DNA from: a virus
Virus record (IMG/VR): IMGVR_UViG_3300035670_000290
Coordinates: 1 to 52,561 of that record
Length of the DNA stretch: 52,561 nt
Direction: 5' to 3' (one strand)
Every line of letters begins with the position of its first letter. Positions within the stretch are counted from its first letter, which is position 1. Positions 25,729-35,430 of this stretch are shown one piece after another. The notes beneath the pieces were generated by a model, which saw only the letters and a program-made list of their open reading frames with translations, was not told the origin of the DNA and searched no databases. The position numbers were made by a program, and so were the translations under genes.

Positions 25729-25923
25729 ATGGCAATTACAACTCATTATAATGATGGTGTTTTTGAGGCTCGAGATGGGGATCAAATTTTGGTTTATCAG
25801 CCATTCAAACCCACCGCAACAGGAGAACAACCTGCATGGGCAAATCAAGAAGAAGCCGATGCTTGGTGGGAATCAGTCAAACACTTGCATGGTGTTCCAG
25901 TAGAAACACCACCGTCAGAATAA
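25729..25923 (+). CDS. Small hypothetical protein in the fibre cluster
   Basis: 64 residues: MAITTHYNDGVFEARDGDQI, LVYQPFKPTATGEQPAWANQ, EEADAWWESVKHLHG. It is acidic and tryptophan-rich, with no signal or membrane segment. It is not assigned. Size and position between two structural genes would suit a fibre-assembly or small decoration protein. The start is two bases after the preceding stop. Confidence 0.65.
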   Translation: MAITTHYNDGVFEARDGDQILVYQPFKPTATGEQPAWANQEEADAWWESVKHLHGVPVETPPSE

Positions 25924-25933
25924 GGAGCGTAAA

Positions 25934-27640
25934 ATGCCAGAAATTGCAGTAAACAGAACACATCAACAGATGTTTGCAATCATCGAAGATGCAAACCTCT
26001 CTAAAAACAGAATTTTCATCGAAGGTCAAGGATATGATGCAAATACTCTATCCCCACTTTGGATGCAAAAATACCACTTCAATCATGCTGAACTCTTCAC
26101 ATATACATCAGATAATTTTGTAGATGTGGGTCTCATCGAACTATCAAAAGGTACAGCAATATGCTGGGGTAACGCTGACGCGCAGCACTATGGAACTAAT
26201 AACTTTGATAGTCGTTGGCGCGCAATGGATTTTCCTAACTTCCCAGTAAAGAGAAGTTGGAAAACAGCAGGTGGTAAATCTTATTATACCATTCCTGGCA
26301 GATGGAGCGTAAATAATGGTGATAATTACAATAATATTCATATTGTCGCCGATGACGCAACTCTTGGAACATCATATCAGTCAGGTAACGGTGAGGGATA
26401 TCCATCACATTTTGTGTTTGAAGATGCATCAAATAATAGAATGTGGGGATTCTTTGGAAATAGAGCTGAAATCGATCGCGTCATGACGTGGACTGGTTAC
26501 GAGTCAGGAATGACAAGTTTGACAAGACCACTCGACATGAGTGGATATAGACACTTCTTCATGGGTCGCGATGATGCTGGCTTCTTGTATTTCCTTTCTT
26601 GCTATATCGGTCAATATAGTCAGTATAACATCTATAAACTGAACGCATCAACACTTGCATCAACGACTGTGATTTCTGGAAGCACTCGCGGAAACACGAC
26701 TTCTTACAGAAACTCATTCCCAAGTAACATCTATCGTGATAGCGCGACTCGTCGCGTATTCTACGGATGCCACTTCGATGCAACTTATTCTGCGCTTGCT
26801 CCTATTCGCTATGTTTGGAATCCATCTGATGGTTCTATCAGTGCTGCAAACACAACAGTAAACTATGCAGGATCAGATACATATGCAACTCATGCTGCTG
26901 CATACACAACTGAAGGCGCTGACGGTTATCAACGTAACAGCTGGCGTATGCAGCCATGGCAGTTTGTTGTCAATGGCACTCGCTACATCAGCTTCTGGTT
27001 GATCGATAAGTCTGCTGCATTTGGTAACGGATCAAGCCGTTGGAGTAGTGCTGCAAAACGTACAATGATCACTTATTCAATTGGATCAGGAACTGGCGAT
27101 GACGTTCTCACTTATCACAGTAAGTTGACATTCTCTAGCGTAAATGATATGCCAAGAGATATTCTACCAATCAATGCTGATGGAACGCACATGGCAGTTC
27201 CTGTGGTAAATGCTTTGAGATTCTACACCTTCAATGCAAATGATGGATGGGTTCTAACTGGAACATATCCAACAGAGTTTAGAATGATTGGTCTCGATCA
27301 AAGCAACAGACTCTGGGGTTCAAGTAGAGAAAAGGGTTATCATACAATTCATATGATCACACCTTCACTACCAATCACAATCAGTGTTGTGATGGCAAAT
27401 ACCAGTTACACATTCACTGGTAATAACATCTCAACGACTGCAGTTGTCAATGCCTATGATAGTCAGGGTGCTCGTGTTGCTGCAAACGTTTCTCTATCGA
27501 TTGACGGTAATGGAATGATCTTTACCGCAAGCAATAGCAAGAATACAACAGTGACGACAAGCAACTCAGCAAATACCACTGTATCTGTAACGATTTCAAG
27601 TGGTGGATTGAATAATATCATTGCTAGTGTTGACATCTGA
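25934..27640 (+). CDS. Large beta-rich virion protein with C-terminal Ig-like domain
   Basis: 568 residues. Residues ~15-470 are rich in repeated strand patterns with aromatic ends (MWGFFGNRAEIDRVMTWTGY, YRHFFMGRDDAGFLYFLSCY, RRVFYGCHFDATYSALAPIR, NRLWGSSREKGYHTIHMI), which suggests a beta-propeller, although no named repeat is certain. The last ~95 residues (ISTTAVVNAYDSQGARVAAN onward) look like a bacterial Ig-like (Big_1-type) domain. No catalytic motif is seen. A GGAG ribosome-binding site precedes the ATG, and the stop overlaps the next start (TGATG). It is likely a receptor-binding or peripheral tail protein. Confidence 0.72.
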   Translation: MPEIAVNRTHQQMFAIIEDANLSKNRIFIEGQGYDANTLSPLWMQKYHFNHAELFTYTSDNFVDVGLIELSKGTAICWGNADAQHYGTNNFDSRWRAMDFPNFPVKRSWKTAGGKSYYTIPGRWSVNNGDNYNNIHIVADDATLGTSYQSGNGEGYPSHFVFEDASNNRMWGFFGNRAEIDRVMTWTGYESGMTSLTRPLDMSGYRHFFMGRDDAGFLYFLSCYIGQYSQYNIYKLNASTLASTTVISGSTRGNTTSYRNSFPSNIYRDSATRRVFYGCHFDATYSALAPIRYVWNPSDGSISAANTTVNYAGSDTYATHAAAYTTEGADGYQRNSWRMQPWQFVVNGTRYISFWLIDKSAAFGNGSSRWSSAAKRTMITYSIGSGTGDDVLTYHSKLTFSSVNDMPRDILPINADGTHMAVPVVNALRFYTFNANDGWVLTGTYPTEFRMIGLDQSNRLWGSSREKGYHTIHMITPSLPITISVVMANTSYTFTGNNISTTAVVNAYDSQGARVAANVSLSIDGNGMIFTASNSKNTTVTTSNSANTTVSVTISSGGLNNIIASVDI

Positions 27641-28440
27641 TGGCATTAGTTGACACTCGGTTCAACTCTTATCAACCGAACCTAACTGTACTTGCATCGA
27701 ATAATGTAATAAAGTTAGGTTCGGTTATCACAGTTGATGTGAGGTCAACACTGTCTCCTGGTCGAGCAAATGTAAGACCAACTCAGAGTTATAATGCATT
27801 AGTCAAAACTGATTATAGAATTCCCAGTAATATTGGATCAACAACTAACGTTGCGATCTATGTGAATAGTTCTCTGCCATTTGAGTCAAGTAACGCAGGT
27901 TACAGAACATTTAGCACGACTAATCAATTTGTGTCTGTAGTATCTGACGAACAGAACTTCAGAACATATAATCCTAGAGTTGCTGCGGCTGTTCAAGTAA
28001 ATTCTTCTCAAATTATAGCAAACGTTACACCTGTCGTTGTTGAAGAGTCGTCTAGAATTTATGGATATAGAATTCCATATAGAAATAATATGATCTATGT
28101 TGCGATTTCCGAAACTCTTCCTGGAAATAAGAAGTCTGGTATCTTGAGAGAAAATTATGTTTATGTGATGGATGCGAAAAATGAGAATCAAAGTAAGAGT
28201 ATAAAAGAAGATAATCGAATTGTGAATTCTCTTATTGTAAATCGAACAAATTATACCAAAATAACTACGTCATATAAAGACAAAAAACAAGTTCAAGTCA
28301 CAACAAGAAGAACGCCAACATCTATTCAAACATTGATCAAACCAGTCAATGTTATCGATGAAGCAAATGGCGTTTATAGTGGAAGCGGCGCAGGTGGTGG
28401 CGGTGGTGGCGGTGGCGGTATAACAGAATACTGGAGTTAG
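27640..28440 (+). CDS. Hypothetical structural protein ending in Gly9-ITEYWS tail
   Basis: 266 residues. Mostly beta with many Asn/Thr/Ser and Arg residues; no recognised domain. It ends in a run of nine glycines followed by ITEYWS, an aromatic tail after a flexible linker, as in the first genes of the cassettes. It is translationally coupled to the previous gene (TGATG overlap) and followed 7 bases later by an IPT/Gly-rich protein. Confidence 0.68.
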   Translation: MALVDTRFNSYQPNLTVLASNNVIKLGSVITVDVRSTLSPGRANVRPTQSYNALVKTDYRIPSNIGSTTNVAIYVNSSLPFESSNAGYRTFSTTNQFVSVVSDEQNFRTYNPRVAAAVQVNSSQIIANVTPVVVEESSRIYGYRIPYRNNMIYVAISETLPGNKKSGILRENYVYVMDAKNENQSKSIKEDNRIVNSLIVNRTNYTKITTSYKDKKQVQVTTRRTPTSIQTLIKPVNVIDEANGVYSGSGAGGGGGGGGGITEYWS

Positions 28441-28447
28441 TTATTCT

Positions 28448-30901
28448 ATGGCTGGCAAATTATCTGGAAATGCTATCGCGAATGGCACAGTCACGACTGT
28501 ACAGTTGGCTGCTGATGTTTCGCAAGTCATCGCTCAGGGCGGTGGTCCAAAAGTCACTGCTATTGAATATGCTAATGGTACTCTTGCCGCAGACAATACA
28601 GGCAACTCAGTTGTAATTGTTACAGGTACTGGATTCAATCCTGGAGTTGCTGTTTATGTGAATGGTGTTGTATCCTCAACAGTCACCAGAGCAAATGCTA
28701 ATTCTCTTTCTTTCACAGTTCCTGCGAATACTCAAGGAACAACAGTTCCGTTTTATGTTGTAAACACAGACGGTGGTTCGGCTGTCTATTTTCCTGGAAT
28801 TACACTATCAGGAACGCCAACATGGTTGACTAATGCAGATCTGGGCACTGTTTCTCCAAATACTGATGTTTCCCTCGCCCCTTTGTTTGCTTATGCAGAA
28901 GGCGATCTAACTCCAATCTATGCAACTGGCGGTACAGTAGCAAATATCAATAACTACACCATTCATACGTTTACATCAACCTCAACATTCAACGTTTCTT
29001 TTGGTGGTGGTGCAGTTGAATATCTCGTTGTCGCTGCGGGCGGCGGTGGTGGTAACGACATGGGCGGTGGTGGAGGTGGTGGCGGTGTACTCGCAAACAC
29101 CGTAAACGTCACTGCTACAAATTATACCATTACTATTGGTGCTGGTGGTGTTGGCGGAACAGGTTATGCTGCCACACCAACTGCAGGTGCTAATGGCAGT
29201 AATACTTCTTTCGGCAACACTATCATTGCAGTTGGTGGTGGTGGTGCTGGATCAGGTCACAGAACTGATGCTCCTTATGTTGGTGGTAATGCTAGAATTG
29301 GTGGTAGTGGCGGTGGTTCTGCTGCACGATATCGTTACTCAGGTGCACCACAATCATTAGGTGCAGATGCAATTGGTGTTCCGTCATGGCAACTTGGTAC
29401 TCGTGGTGGACACTCGCCAGAAACTCAAGTGAGTGATCAATATTACGCTGGCGGTGGTGGTGGCGCAGGTGGCAATACATCATTGGCTGGAATGGCTAAT
29501 GGAACCATCGATGCTGTAAGCGGAACTCGTGCTGGTCATGGTGGCGATGGATATTCTTCAAATATCTCAGGAACATCATACTATTATGCTGGTGGTGGCG
29601 GTGGCGCAAATCACACTGCTGGAACTGCTGGTAAAGGTGGCTATGGTGGTGGCGGTGGTGGTAGCAGCTGGGGCGCACCTGCAGGTATCGGTGGTCTTGG
29701 TGGTATTGCAAACGGATCAAATGGTGGATCTGCAGCTGGTGCTACTGTTGGTGGTGCTGGTGCAAATAATACTGGTGGTGGCGGTGGTGGTGGAAATCAC
29801 CAAGGAAATGGTGGCGCAGGTGGATCAGGTATTGTCTACATCAAATATCCAAAGAATGATACAGTCGTTAGTAATCTAACATATTCACTCGTTTCAGGCT
29901 CACTACCACCTGGACTCAATCTTGCTTCTAATGGTCAAATCACTGGTAACGTAACCAACCCACCAAACGTAAGCACAACTTATAACTTTACTGTTGCTGC
30001 TGGTCCTGACGCTGAAAATCAATACGGCGAAAGAACATTTAGCCTTACTGTGATCAATCCATCATTGGTGGCTACAGGTGGAACGATCACATATTCTGGC
30101 AATTATAAGATTCATACGTTTACATCTTCTGGAAGTTTTGTAGTTTCCGCAAATCCAAACAGTTTGAATCTTGAGTATCTCGTCGTTGGCGGAGGCGGTG
30201 GTGGTGGTGAAACTATCGGCGGTGGCGGTGGTGGCGGTAACGTTCAAACAGGTAATATCACATCTGCTGCTGTACAAACTTATACAATCACAGTTGGTGC
30301 TGGTGGTGCGGCTGGATATGATGGACAAAATAGTTCATATCCAGGCGGTGTGTCAGGAAACAATTCAAGTATCACAGCAACTGGTGTAAGTATTACTGCC
30401 AATGGCGGCGGCGGTGGTGGTGGATATAACAGCGGCGGTACAGGCACTGGTGGTGGTCACGGTGGTGGTCAAGGTGCTGGTGGCGGTGGTGGTGTTGCTG
30501 CTGGTCCTGGAAATAATGCTGGTGGTACATCAGGAACTAACAATAACTCAGGCGCAGGTGGCGGTGGAGCTGGTGGCGCAGGATCTCCATCATCAAGCGG
30601 CGTTTGTGGTGCGGGTGGTGCAGGTGCTGCATCAAGCATCAGCGGAACACTAGCCTACTATGGTGGTGGCGGTGGAGGTGGTGCTCGTGTTCCAAATGGT
30701 GGCAATGGTGCTACTGGTGGATCAAGTGTCGGTGGAACTGGCGGTACTGGTGGTGGCACTGGCACAGTAAGCGGAACTGCTGGCGCAACAAACACAGGTT
30801 CTGGTGGTGGCGGTGGTGGATATACAGATTCTGGTGCGGTAAATGGTAGCGGCGGTGCTGGTGGCTCAGGTGTGGTAATTATCCGTTATTTGGTAACATG
30901 A
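28448..30901 (+). CDS. Anchor + IPT + two glycine-rich domains + Ig-like protein
   Basis: 817 residues. N-terminal anchor motif (KLSGNAIANGTVTTVQL, then GGGPKV), an IPT/TIG-like domain (~36-125: VVIVTGTGFNPGVAVYVNGV), a glycine-rich domain (~190-465), a putative-Ig (He_PIG-type) domain (~480-545: SGSLPPGLNLASNGQITGNV) and a second glycine-rich domain (~575-817). The anchor is shared with nine other products in the window whose display regions differ. Adhesin-like function is inferred from domain content. The start is a clear ATG 8 bases after the previous stop. Confidence 0.8.
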   Translation: MAGKLSGNAIANGTVTTVQLAADVSQVIAQGGGPKVTAIEYANGTLAADNTGNSVVIVTGTGFNPGVAVYVNGVVSSTVTRANANSLSFTVPANTQGTTVPFYVVNTDGGSAVYFPGITLSGTPTWLTNADLGTVSPNTDVSLAPLFAYAEGDLTPIYATGGTVANINNYTIHTFTSTSTFNVSFGGGAVEYLVVAAGGGGGNDMGGGGGGGGVLANTVNVTATNYTITIGAGGVGGTGYAATPTAGANGSNTSFGNTIIAVGGGGAGSGHRTDAPYVGGNARIGGSGGGSAARYRYSGAPQSLGADAIGVPSWQLGTRGGHSPETQVSDQYYAGGGGGAGGNTSLAGMANGTIDAVSGTRAGHGGDGYSSNISGTSYYYAGGGGGANHTAGTAGKGGYGGGGGGSSWGAPAGIGGLGGIANGSNGGSAAGATVGGAGANNTGGGGGGGNHQGNGGAGGSGIVYIKYPKNDTVVSNLTYSLVSGSLPPGLNLASNGQITGNVTNPPNVSTTYNFTVAAGPDAENQYGERTFSLTVINPSLVATGGTITYSGNYKIHTFTSSGSFVVSANPNSLNLEYLVVGGGGGGGETIGGGGGGGNVQTGNITSAAVQTYTITVGAGGAAGYDGQNSSYPGGVSGNNSSITATGVSITANGGGGGGGYNSGGTGTGGGHGGGQGAGGGGGVAAGPGNNAGGTSGTNNNSGAGGGGAGGAGSPSSSGVCGAGGAGAASSISGTLAYYGGGGGGGARVPNGGNGATGGSSVGGTGGTGGGTGTVSGTAGATNTGSGGGGGGYTDSGAVNGSGGAGGSGVVIIRYLVT

Positions 30902-30902
30902 T

Positions 30903-32405
30903 ATGGCTGGTAAATTAGACGGCACAGCAATTGAAGCTGGAACAGTAGATACAAGTAAACTTGCAGGTGATGTGAGTGCAGTCATTCAGGCTGGCGGCGG
31001 ACCAAAGGTTATTTCAATTGGATATCCTGGAGATGATACTGCTGCGAATACTGGTGGTGGTCAAACAATCACTGTAACTGGATCAGGATTCAATCCTAAC
31101 GTTCGTGTTTTTATTGGAACAGTTTCTGGTGGATCAGAAGCACCAACTGTCTCTAGAGCAAATACAAATTCTCTGTCATTCACAACGCCAGCATTAGCAG
31201 CTGGCATCTACCAGTTATATGTTGTAAATCAGGATGGTGGAGTAGGAACGTTCCCAAGATTTCAGGTTTCTGGTGATCCAACTTGGGTTAGTCCATCATC
31301 GCTCGGACAGTTTGTCATTTCTTCAGGCATGCTCAAGCAACTTGAAGCCACTTCTGACTCAACAATATTGTATACCCTAGCAAACGGAAGTTCGCTCCCT
31401 GCTGGAACTTCATTGGCTTCTAATGGTTTGATTAGTGGATCTTTGACGTCACCTCCTGCAGCAGAAACAACTTATAACTTCAACGTAGTTGCAACTGACC
31501 AAGAAAACCAAAGTTCAGAAAAAGCATTCTCTTATACTGGAATCTTGTTCACGTTTAGCATTTCTCCAGCAGTAAACGGTCAGAGCAATATTGCTCTCAC
31601 AACAGGATCAACATTCAACATTACAACCAATGGCGCATATACTCTAACTCCTCTTGGTGATTTTAGCGCCAATGTTCAGGTTTGGGGAGCTGGAGGCGGC
31701 GGATATGGTGGCGGCACTGGTGGCGGTGGTGGATACTCAACAGGAATAATTTCCTTCAAGAACGGAGTTCAGTATAATGTAGTTGTTGGTTCTGCTGGAG
31801 CCAGCACTCCTTCTGGTCGTGCTGCATCTGGTGCTGGTGCTGGTTCAGGTATTGAATTCAAAACTAACTCAGATCCAATTATTGTTGCAGGTGGTGGCGG
31901 TGGTTCTGCGGGTGGTGGACCAGGACAATCAAGAGGCGGTGCTGGTGGTGGTGGTCCAACTGGCCAAAATGCTCTCAGCGTGGGAGCAGGTGGTTATGGT
32001 GGTACACAATCTGCTGCTGGTGCTGGTGGTTATGGTGGTCGTCGTGCTGGTGCTTCTGGCTCAGGAAGAAATGGTGGCGGTGGCAATACAGGTTCTCCAG
32101 CAGCTGCTGGTGGCGTTGGATTTGGTAATGGCGGAATCGGCACATACAATGGTGGTGACCAAGGCTCTGGTGGTGGCGGTGGTGGATATTGGGGTGGCGG
32201 TGAAGGTGGTGGTGACGCTGGCGGCTTCGGCGGTGGCGGCGGCTCAGGCTTCATAAATACTAATGTTGTGACTAGTGGGAATACGCAACAAGCAAATTAT
32301 AGATGGACTCCAAATACTTCGCCGCAATATTCTCCTAGCATTGGCAATGGTGGTCTTGGAACTTCGAATGGAAGTAACGGAGCAATTATCTTTATAGGAA
32401 TTTGA
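30903..32405 (+). CDS. Anchor + IPT + Ig + single glycine-rich domain protein
   Basis: 500 residues. N-terminal anchor (KLDGTAIEAGTVDTSKL, GGGPKV), IPT/TIG-like domain (~36-122), putative-Ig domain (~150-205: SSLPAGTSLASNGLISGSLT) and a glycine-rich domain of a second subtype (~215-500). This subtype begins FSISPAVNGQSNIALTTG and contains VQVWGAGGGGYGGG, and is closer to the gene at 36995 than to the two-domain proteins. It starts one base after the previous stop and is followed one base later by a 2OG oxygenase gene. Confidence 0.8.
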   Translation: MAGKLDGTAIEAGTVDTSKLAGDVSAVIQAGGGPKVISIGYPGDDTAANTGGGQTITVTGSGFNPNVRVFIGTVSGGSEAPTVSRANTNSLSFTTPALAAGIYQLYVVNQDGGVGTFPRFQVSGDPTWVSPSSLGQFVISSGMLKQLEATSDSTILYTLANGSSLPAGTSLASNGLISGSLTSPPAAETTYNFNVVATDQENQSSEKAFSYTGILFTFSISPAVNGQSNIALTTGSTFNITTNGAYTLTPLGDFSANVQVWGAGGGGYGGGTGGGGGYSTGIISFKNGVQYNVVVGSAGASTPSGRAASGAGAGSGIEFKTNSDPIIVAGGGGGSAGGGPGQSRGGAGGGGPTGQNALSVGAGGYGGTQSAAGAGGYGGRRAGASGSGRNGGGGNTGSPAAAGGVGFGNGGIGTYNGGDQGSGGGGGGYWGGGEGGGDAGGFGGGGGSGFINTNVVTSGNTQQANYRWTPNTSPQYSPSIGNGGLGTSNGSNGAIIFIGI

Positions 32406-32406
32406 T

Positions 32407-32979
32407 ATGAATCATTATAATGCGTTGACACTCTTTCCGTGTCATGTGATGTATAAAGAAGAAAAAAGTCTAGTCACAAAAGATTTGATTTCTACTTCTA
32501 AAGAGATTGTAATAAACAATGCAGATGCACCCTTTCATAGTAAGTGTATCAGTACTGTTCGAACAAAAAGTGATATTTTAGATTTACCAGAATTCGCCAA
32601 TATAAAGCAGTTTCTAGGTAATCTTGTTTATGTCTATTGCGAACAAATGAAAATCGACTACTCAAAATTACACATTTTAGATAGTTGGTTGAATCTATAT
32701 GAAGAGGGTGGTTATCAAGATTTACATAATCATCACGATTCGATGATTTCTGGAGTATTTTGGCTACAGAGCTCGGAAGAAAAAGACTTTGTTTTTCAGG
32801 CTCCATGGCACTTTATGCAACCAAGATTGCCGAATTATACTGAGAACAATCTAAACAATTGCCATAACGTGGAAATAAATAGCAATGTGGGTAGGGGAAT
32901 GGTGTTTATGAGTCATATGCTCCACCGAACTCTCCCAACGAAACAAGAAAGAATTAGCCTGAGTTTCAATGTAGGATAA
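32407..32979 (+). CDS. 2OG-Fe(II) oxygenase (TIGR02466-like), first copy
   Basis: 190 residues. YQDLHNHHDSMISGVFWLQ aligns with the iron-binding block of putative 2OG-Fe(II) oxygenases: H107-N-H109, followed by SGVFW in place of SGVYY. Near the C-terminus, HMLHRTLPTKQERISLSFNV supplies the distal histidine and the arginine that would bind 2-oxoglutarate. Length is normal for the family. Enzymes of this fold hydroxylate proteins, lipids or small molecules; the substrate here is unknown. It lies inside the fibre cluster between two glycine-rich genes, so a phage structural protein is a plausible substrate. A second member is encoded at 35431. Confidence 0.85.
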   Translation: MNHYNALTLFPCHVMYKEEKSLVTKDLISTSKEIVINNADAPFHSKCISTVRTKSDILDLPEFANIKQFLGNLVYVYCEQMKIDYSKLHILDSWLNLYEEGGYQDLHNHHDSMISGVFWLQSSEEKDFVFQAPWHFMQPRLPNYTENNLNNCHNVEINSNVGRGMVFMSHMLHRTLPTKQERISLSFNVG

Positions 32980-32981
32980 AG

Positions 32982-33212
32982 ATGTCAATAAATCTAATAC
33001 CTGGCGAAGCGATTGAGTCGAATACGATTACGACGACTCAAATGAATGAGGATACTTGGGCTCAAGTTTATGCGGCTCTAGCAGCAGCGAATGCGGCATA
33101 CGCAGCCGCTAATGCAGCGTATAATCAAGCAAATACCGCAAACTCGGGTGTAACAACAATTATCAGTACAGGAACTGGCGCATCTTTGGGTCTTGTGATC
33201 GCATTGAGCTGA
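32982..33212 (+). CDS. Short anchor/coiled-coil adaptor with hydrophobic tail (cassette 3)
   Basis: 76 residues. The anchor motif (IPGEAIESNTITTTQM) is followed by four alanine-rich heptads of AAYAAAN type like those of the long fibre at 11316, then a Gly/Ser linker and the hydrophobic tail SLGLVIALS. The protein is essentially anchor, short rod and tail, which would suit a stub fibre. It is the first gene of cassette 3 and very similar in plan to the gene at 48788. Confidence 0.75.
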   Translation: MSINLIPGEAIESNTITTTQMNEDTWAQVYAALAAANAAYAAANAAYNQANTANSGVTTIISTGTGASLGLVIALS

Positions 33213-33228
33213 TCAGTCGGAGAATAAA

Positions 33229-33555
33229 ATGGCAGAAGTATTCAAGATGTACAATCAAACACTGACGACGGCGAATGCCAACGTCTATGTTTGCCCAGCC
33301 AACACAACCGCGATCGTTATCATGGGTCAGGTTGCAAATATTGATGGTGCTAACTCTGCTGACGTCTCAGTTTTTGCTACTGATAGCAGCAATACAAGCA
33401 CCAAATATTTGGCTAAAACTGTTCCAGTTCCAGCAGATGCTGCGATCACCTTTCTAACAGGTAAACTAGTCCTAGAAGCAGGTGATTATATTACAGCAAA
33501 CTGCACAGCAAATGATCATCTAGATGTAACAGTAAGCGTACTACAACTATCGTAA
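33229..33555 (+). CDS. ~108-residue virion beta protein (cassette 3, middle gene)
   Basis: 108 residues, all-beta by pattern: ANVYVCPANTTAIVIMGQVA, AKTVPVPADAAITFLTGKLV, LEAGDYITANCTANDHLDVT. It is diverged from the 17552/36656/48999 group but has the same length, position and strand layout (VYxxPAxTxA near the N-terminus). A GGAG ribosome-binding site precedes the ATG. It ends one base before the glycine-rich gene. Inferred cap or adaptor. Confidence 0.76.
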   Translation: MAEVFKMYNQTLTTANANVYVCPANTTAIVIMGQVANIDGANSADVSVFATDSSNTSTKYLAKTVPVPADAAITFLTGKLVLEAGDYITANCTANDHLDVTVSVLQLS

Positions 33556-33556
33556 A

Positions 33557-35167
33557 ATGACTTCACCATTCATCGGAAAAAGAAATCTTCCTAGTGCTGA
33601 TGCCGCAAATATTGCGGGCATATGGTCAATGAATGACATCGGTGCGTTACGTTATTACAACTTCGTCACTGATACCAGCGGCTATTATGCTGTTTTGGCA
33701 TTCAAGTCATCTGGTGAATGGATATGTCCAGCTGGTGTCAATGAAGTTGAATATCTAATTCTTGCTGGCGGTGGTGGCGGAACCAATGGTGGAAATCCAG
33801 GACTCGGCGTTGGTGGCGGTGGTGGTGGATTTAGAACTGGATCTGGTCTTGCAGTGACTCCTGGAAGTACATACACAATCACCATTGGTGGCGGAGGAGG
33901 AGCCAGTTCTAACGGATCAAATTCATTTTTTGGAATATCACCTGGTGGAATCTTTTCTACTGGTGGTGGCGGTGGCGGTTCAAAATCAGGTGGTTCTGGT
34001 GGCGCACCTGCAGGTCTAGGAAATATAGTTGGATATTCTCCACCAGAAGGCTATGATGCAACTCCTGGACCGACACGTCGTGGTGGTGGTGCTGGTGGTC
34101 CAGGTGGACAAAATGCCACATCAACAATCACTGGCACAACTTTAGGTTATGGTGCTGGTGGTGGTGGAGAAGTATTAGACCCGAATGCAGGAGCACAAGG
34201 AGCATCACCTGGTTCTAGCGGTTTGGCTGATCCTGGTGGATCTGGTGTTGCCAACTTTGGTGGTGGTGGCGGCGGTGGCGGCAGTGGTCCAGGTGGAATG
34301 GGCGGTGGCGGATATGGTGGTCCAGGTGGATCAGGTGTTGTCATCCTTCGATACAAAATTGCATCAGGCAATTCAATTGTTTTCTACAATTCAACTAATT
34401 GGGTTGCTCCACCTGGTTCAGTATCTGTCGATTATCTCATCGTTGGTGGTGGTGGCGGTGGCGGTGCTTGGGTTGGTGGCGGTGGTGGCGCTGGTGGATT
34501 CCGCACTGGAACTGCATATCCAATCACTGCTGGAAATACTTACCCAATTACAATTGGTGCTGGTGGAGTTGGTTGGAGTTTAGGACCAAGTGGAAGTTTG
34601 ACTACAACAGGCACAGTTGGTGGTAATAGTACATTCGCAACTATCACCTCACTTGGTGGTGGATTTGGTGGTGGATACGGTCCGAATAATCCAGGATCTT
34701 CAACAGGTGGTTCTGGTGGTGGTGCTGGTGGTGGCGATGGCTACTCGACCACAGGATCTGCAGGAACTCCAGGACAAGGTTATGCGGGCGGCAATGGAAC
34801 AGGTCAGCCGCTATATTATGGTGGTGGTGGCGGTGGCGCTGGTGCTGCAGGTCAAAATGGCGGAAGTCCATATGGTGGTGGTGCAGGTGGCGCAGGTCTC
34901 TCATCATCACTTTCTGGCGCATCAGTGACCTATGCTGGTGGCGGTGGTGGTGGAAATAATGGAGGAATTCCGAGTGGCGCTGGCGGTGCTGGTGGTGGTG
35001 GATCTGGTTCTGGATTCAATACTAATCCAGCTGGTGGATCAACAGCAAATAATGGAATAGCCAATCTTGGTGGAGGTGGTGGTGGATCAGGTCAAGGGAG
35101 TTCATCACCACAATCCACAGGTGGTAGCGGCGGTTCTGGTATTGTAATTCTAAAAGTAAACTTCTAA
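33557..35167 (+). CDS. Glycine-rich adhesin-like protein, two poly-Gly domains (cassette 3)
   Basis: 536 residues. The unique N-terminus (IGKRNLPSADAANIAGIWSM) is followed by two glycine-rich domains (~63-262 and ~291-536), each opening with GEWICPAGVNEVEYLILAGG- or NWVAPPGSVSVDYLIVGG-type sequence and closing with GSGVVILRY or GSGIVILKV. It lacks the SPSQGNNGG insert found in the other two-domain members, so its internal loops differ. Adhesin role inferred. Confidence 0.82.
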   Translation: MTSPFIGKRNLPSADAANIAGIWSMNDIGALRYYNFVTDTSGYYAVLAFKSSGEWICPAGVNEVEYLILAGGGGGTNGGNPGLGVGGGGGGFRTGSGLAVTPGSTYTITIGGGGGASSNGSNSFFGISPGGIFSTGGGGGGSKSGGSGGAPAGLGNIVGYSPPEGYDATPGPTRRGGGAGGPGGQNATSTITGTTLGYGAGGGGEVLDPNAGAQGASPGSSGLADPGGSGVANFGGGGGGGGSGPGGMGGGGYGGPGGSGVVILRYKIASGNSIVFYNSTNWVAPPGSVSVDYLIVGGGGGGGAWVGGGGGAGGFRTGTAYPITAGNTYPITIGAGGVGWSLGPSGSLTTTGTVGGNSTFATITSLGGGFGGGYGPNNPGSSTGGSGGGAGGGDGYSTTGSAGTPGQGYAGGNGTGQPLYYGGGGGGAGAAGQNGGSPYGGGAGGAGLSSSLSGASVTYAGGGGGGNNGGIPSGAGGAGGGGSGSGFNTNPAGGSTANNGIANLGGGGGGSGQGSSSPQSTGGSGGSGIVILKVNF

Positions 35168-35183
35168 TAGAGGGTGAATAATC

Positions 35184-35429
35184 ATGGAATCAAAAATTTA
35201 TCGTTTTTATGGTATCGACACGGCTATGGAATTGCTTCGTCCAGGAGCAAAGTGGGAAATAACGAATTCTCATTTTACACGCTGGGAAGATGAAAGACCT
35301 CAGCCAACTTGGGAAGAAGTAATGGATACCATGGAGAAAATCAAGGCTTTCGAAGACTCCATAAATACTATTTGGACTGAAAAACAGATTGAAGAAATTA
35401 CTGGTATTATGAAATCTATGGAGCAATAA
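35184..35429 (+). CDS. Small conserved phage protein
   Basis: 81 residues: IYRFYGIDTAMELLRPGAKW, FTRWEDERPQPTWEEVMDTM, EKIKAFEDSINTIWTEKQIE. This W-E-D-x-R-P-x-P-T-W-E-E-V layout is common in small proteins located among tail-fibre genes of marine phages. Function unknown; an assembly or chaperone role is possible. A GAGGGTG ribosome-binding site lies upstream. It is predicted alpha-helical at the C-terminus. Confidence 0.7.
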   Translation: MESKIYRFYGIDTAMELLRPGAKWEITNSHFTRWEDERPQPTWEEVMDTMEKIKAFEDSINTIWTEKQIEEITGIMKSMEQ

Positions 35430-35430
35430 C

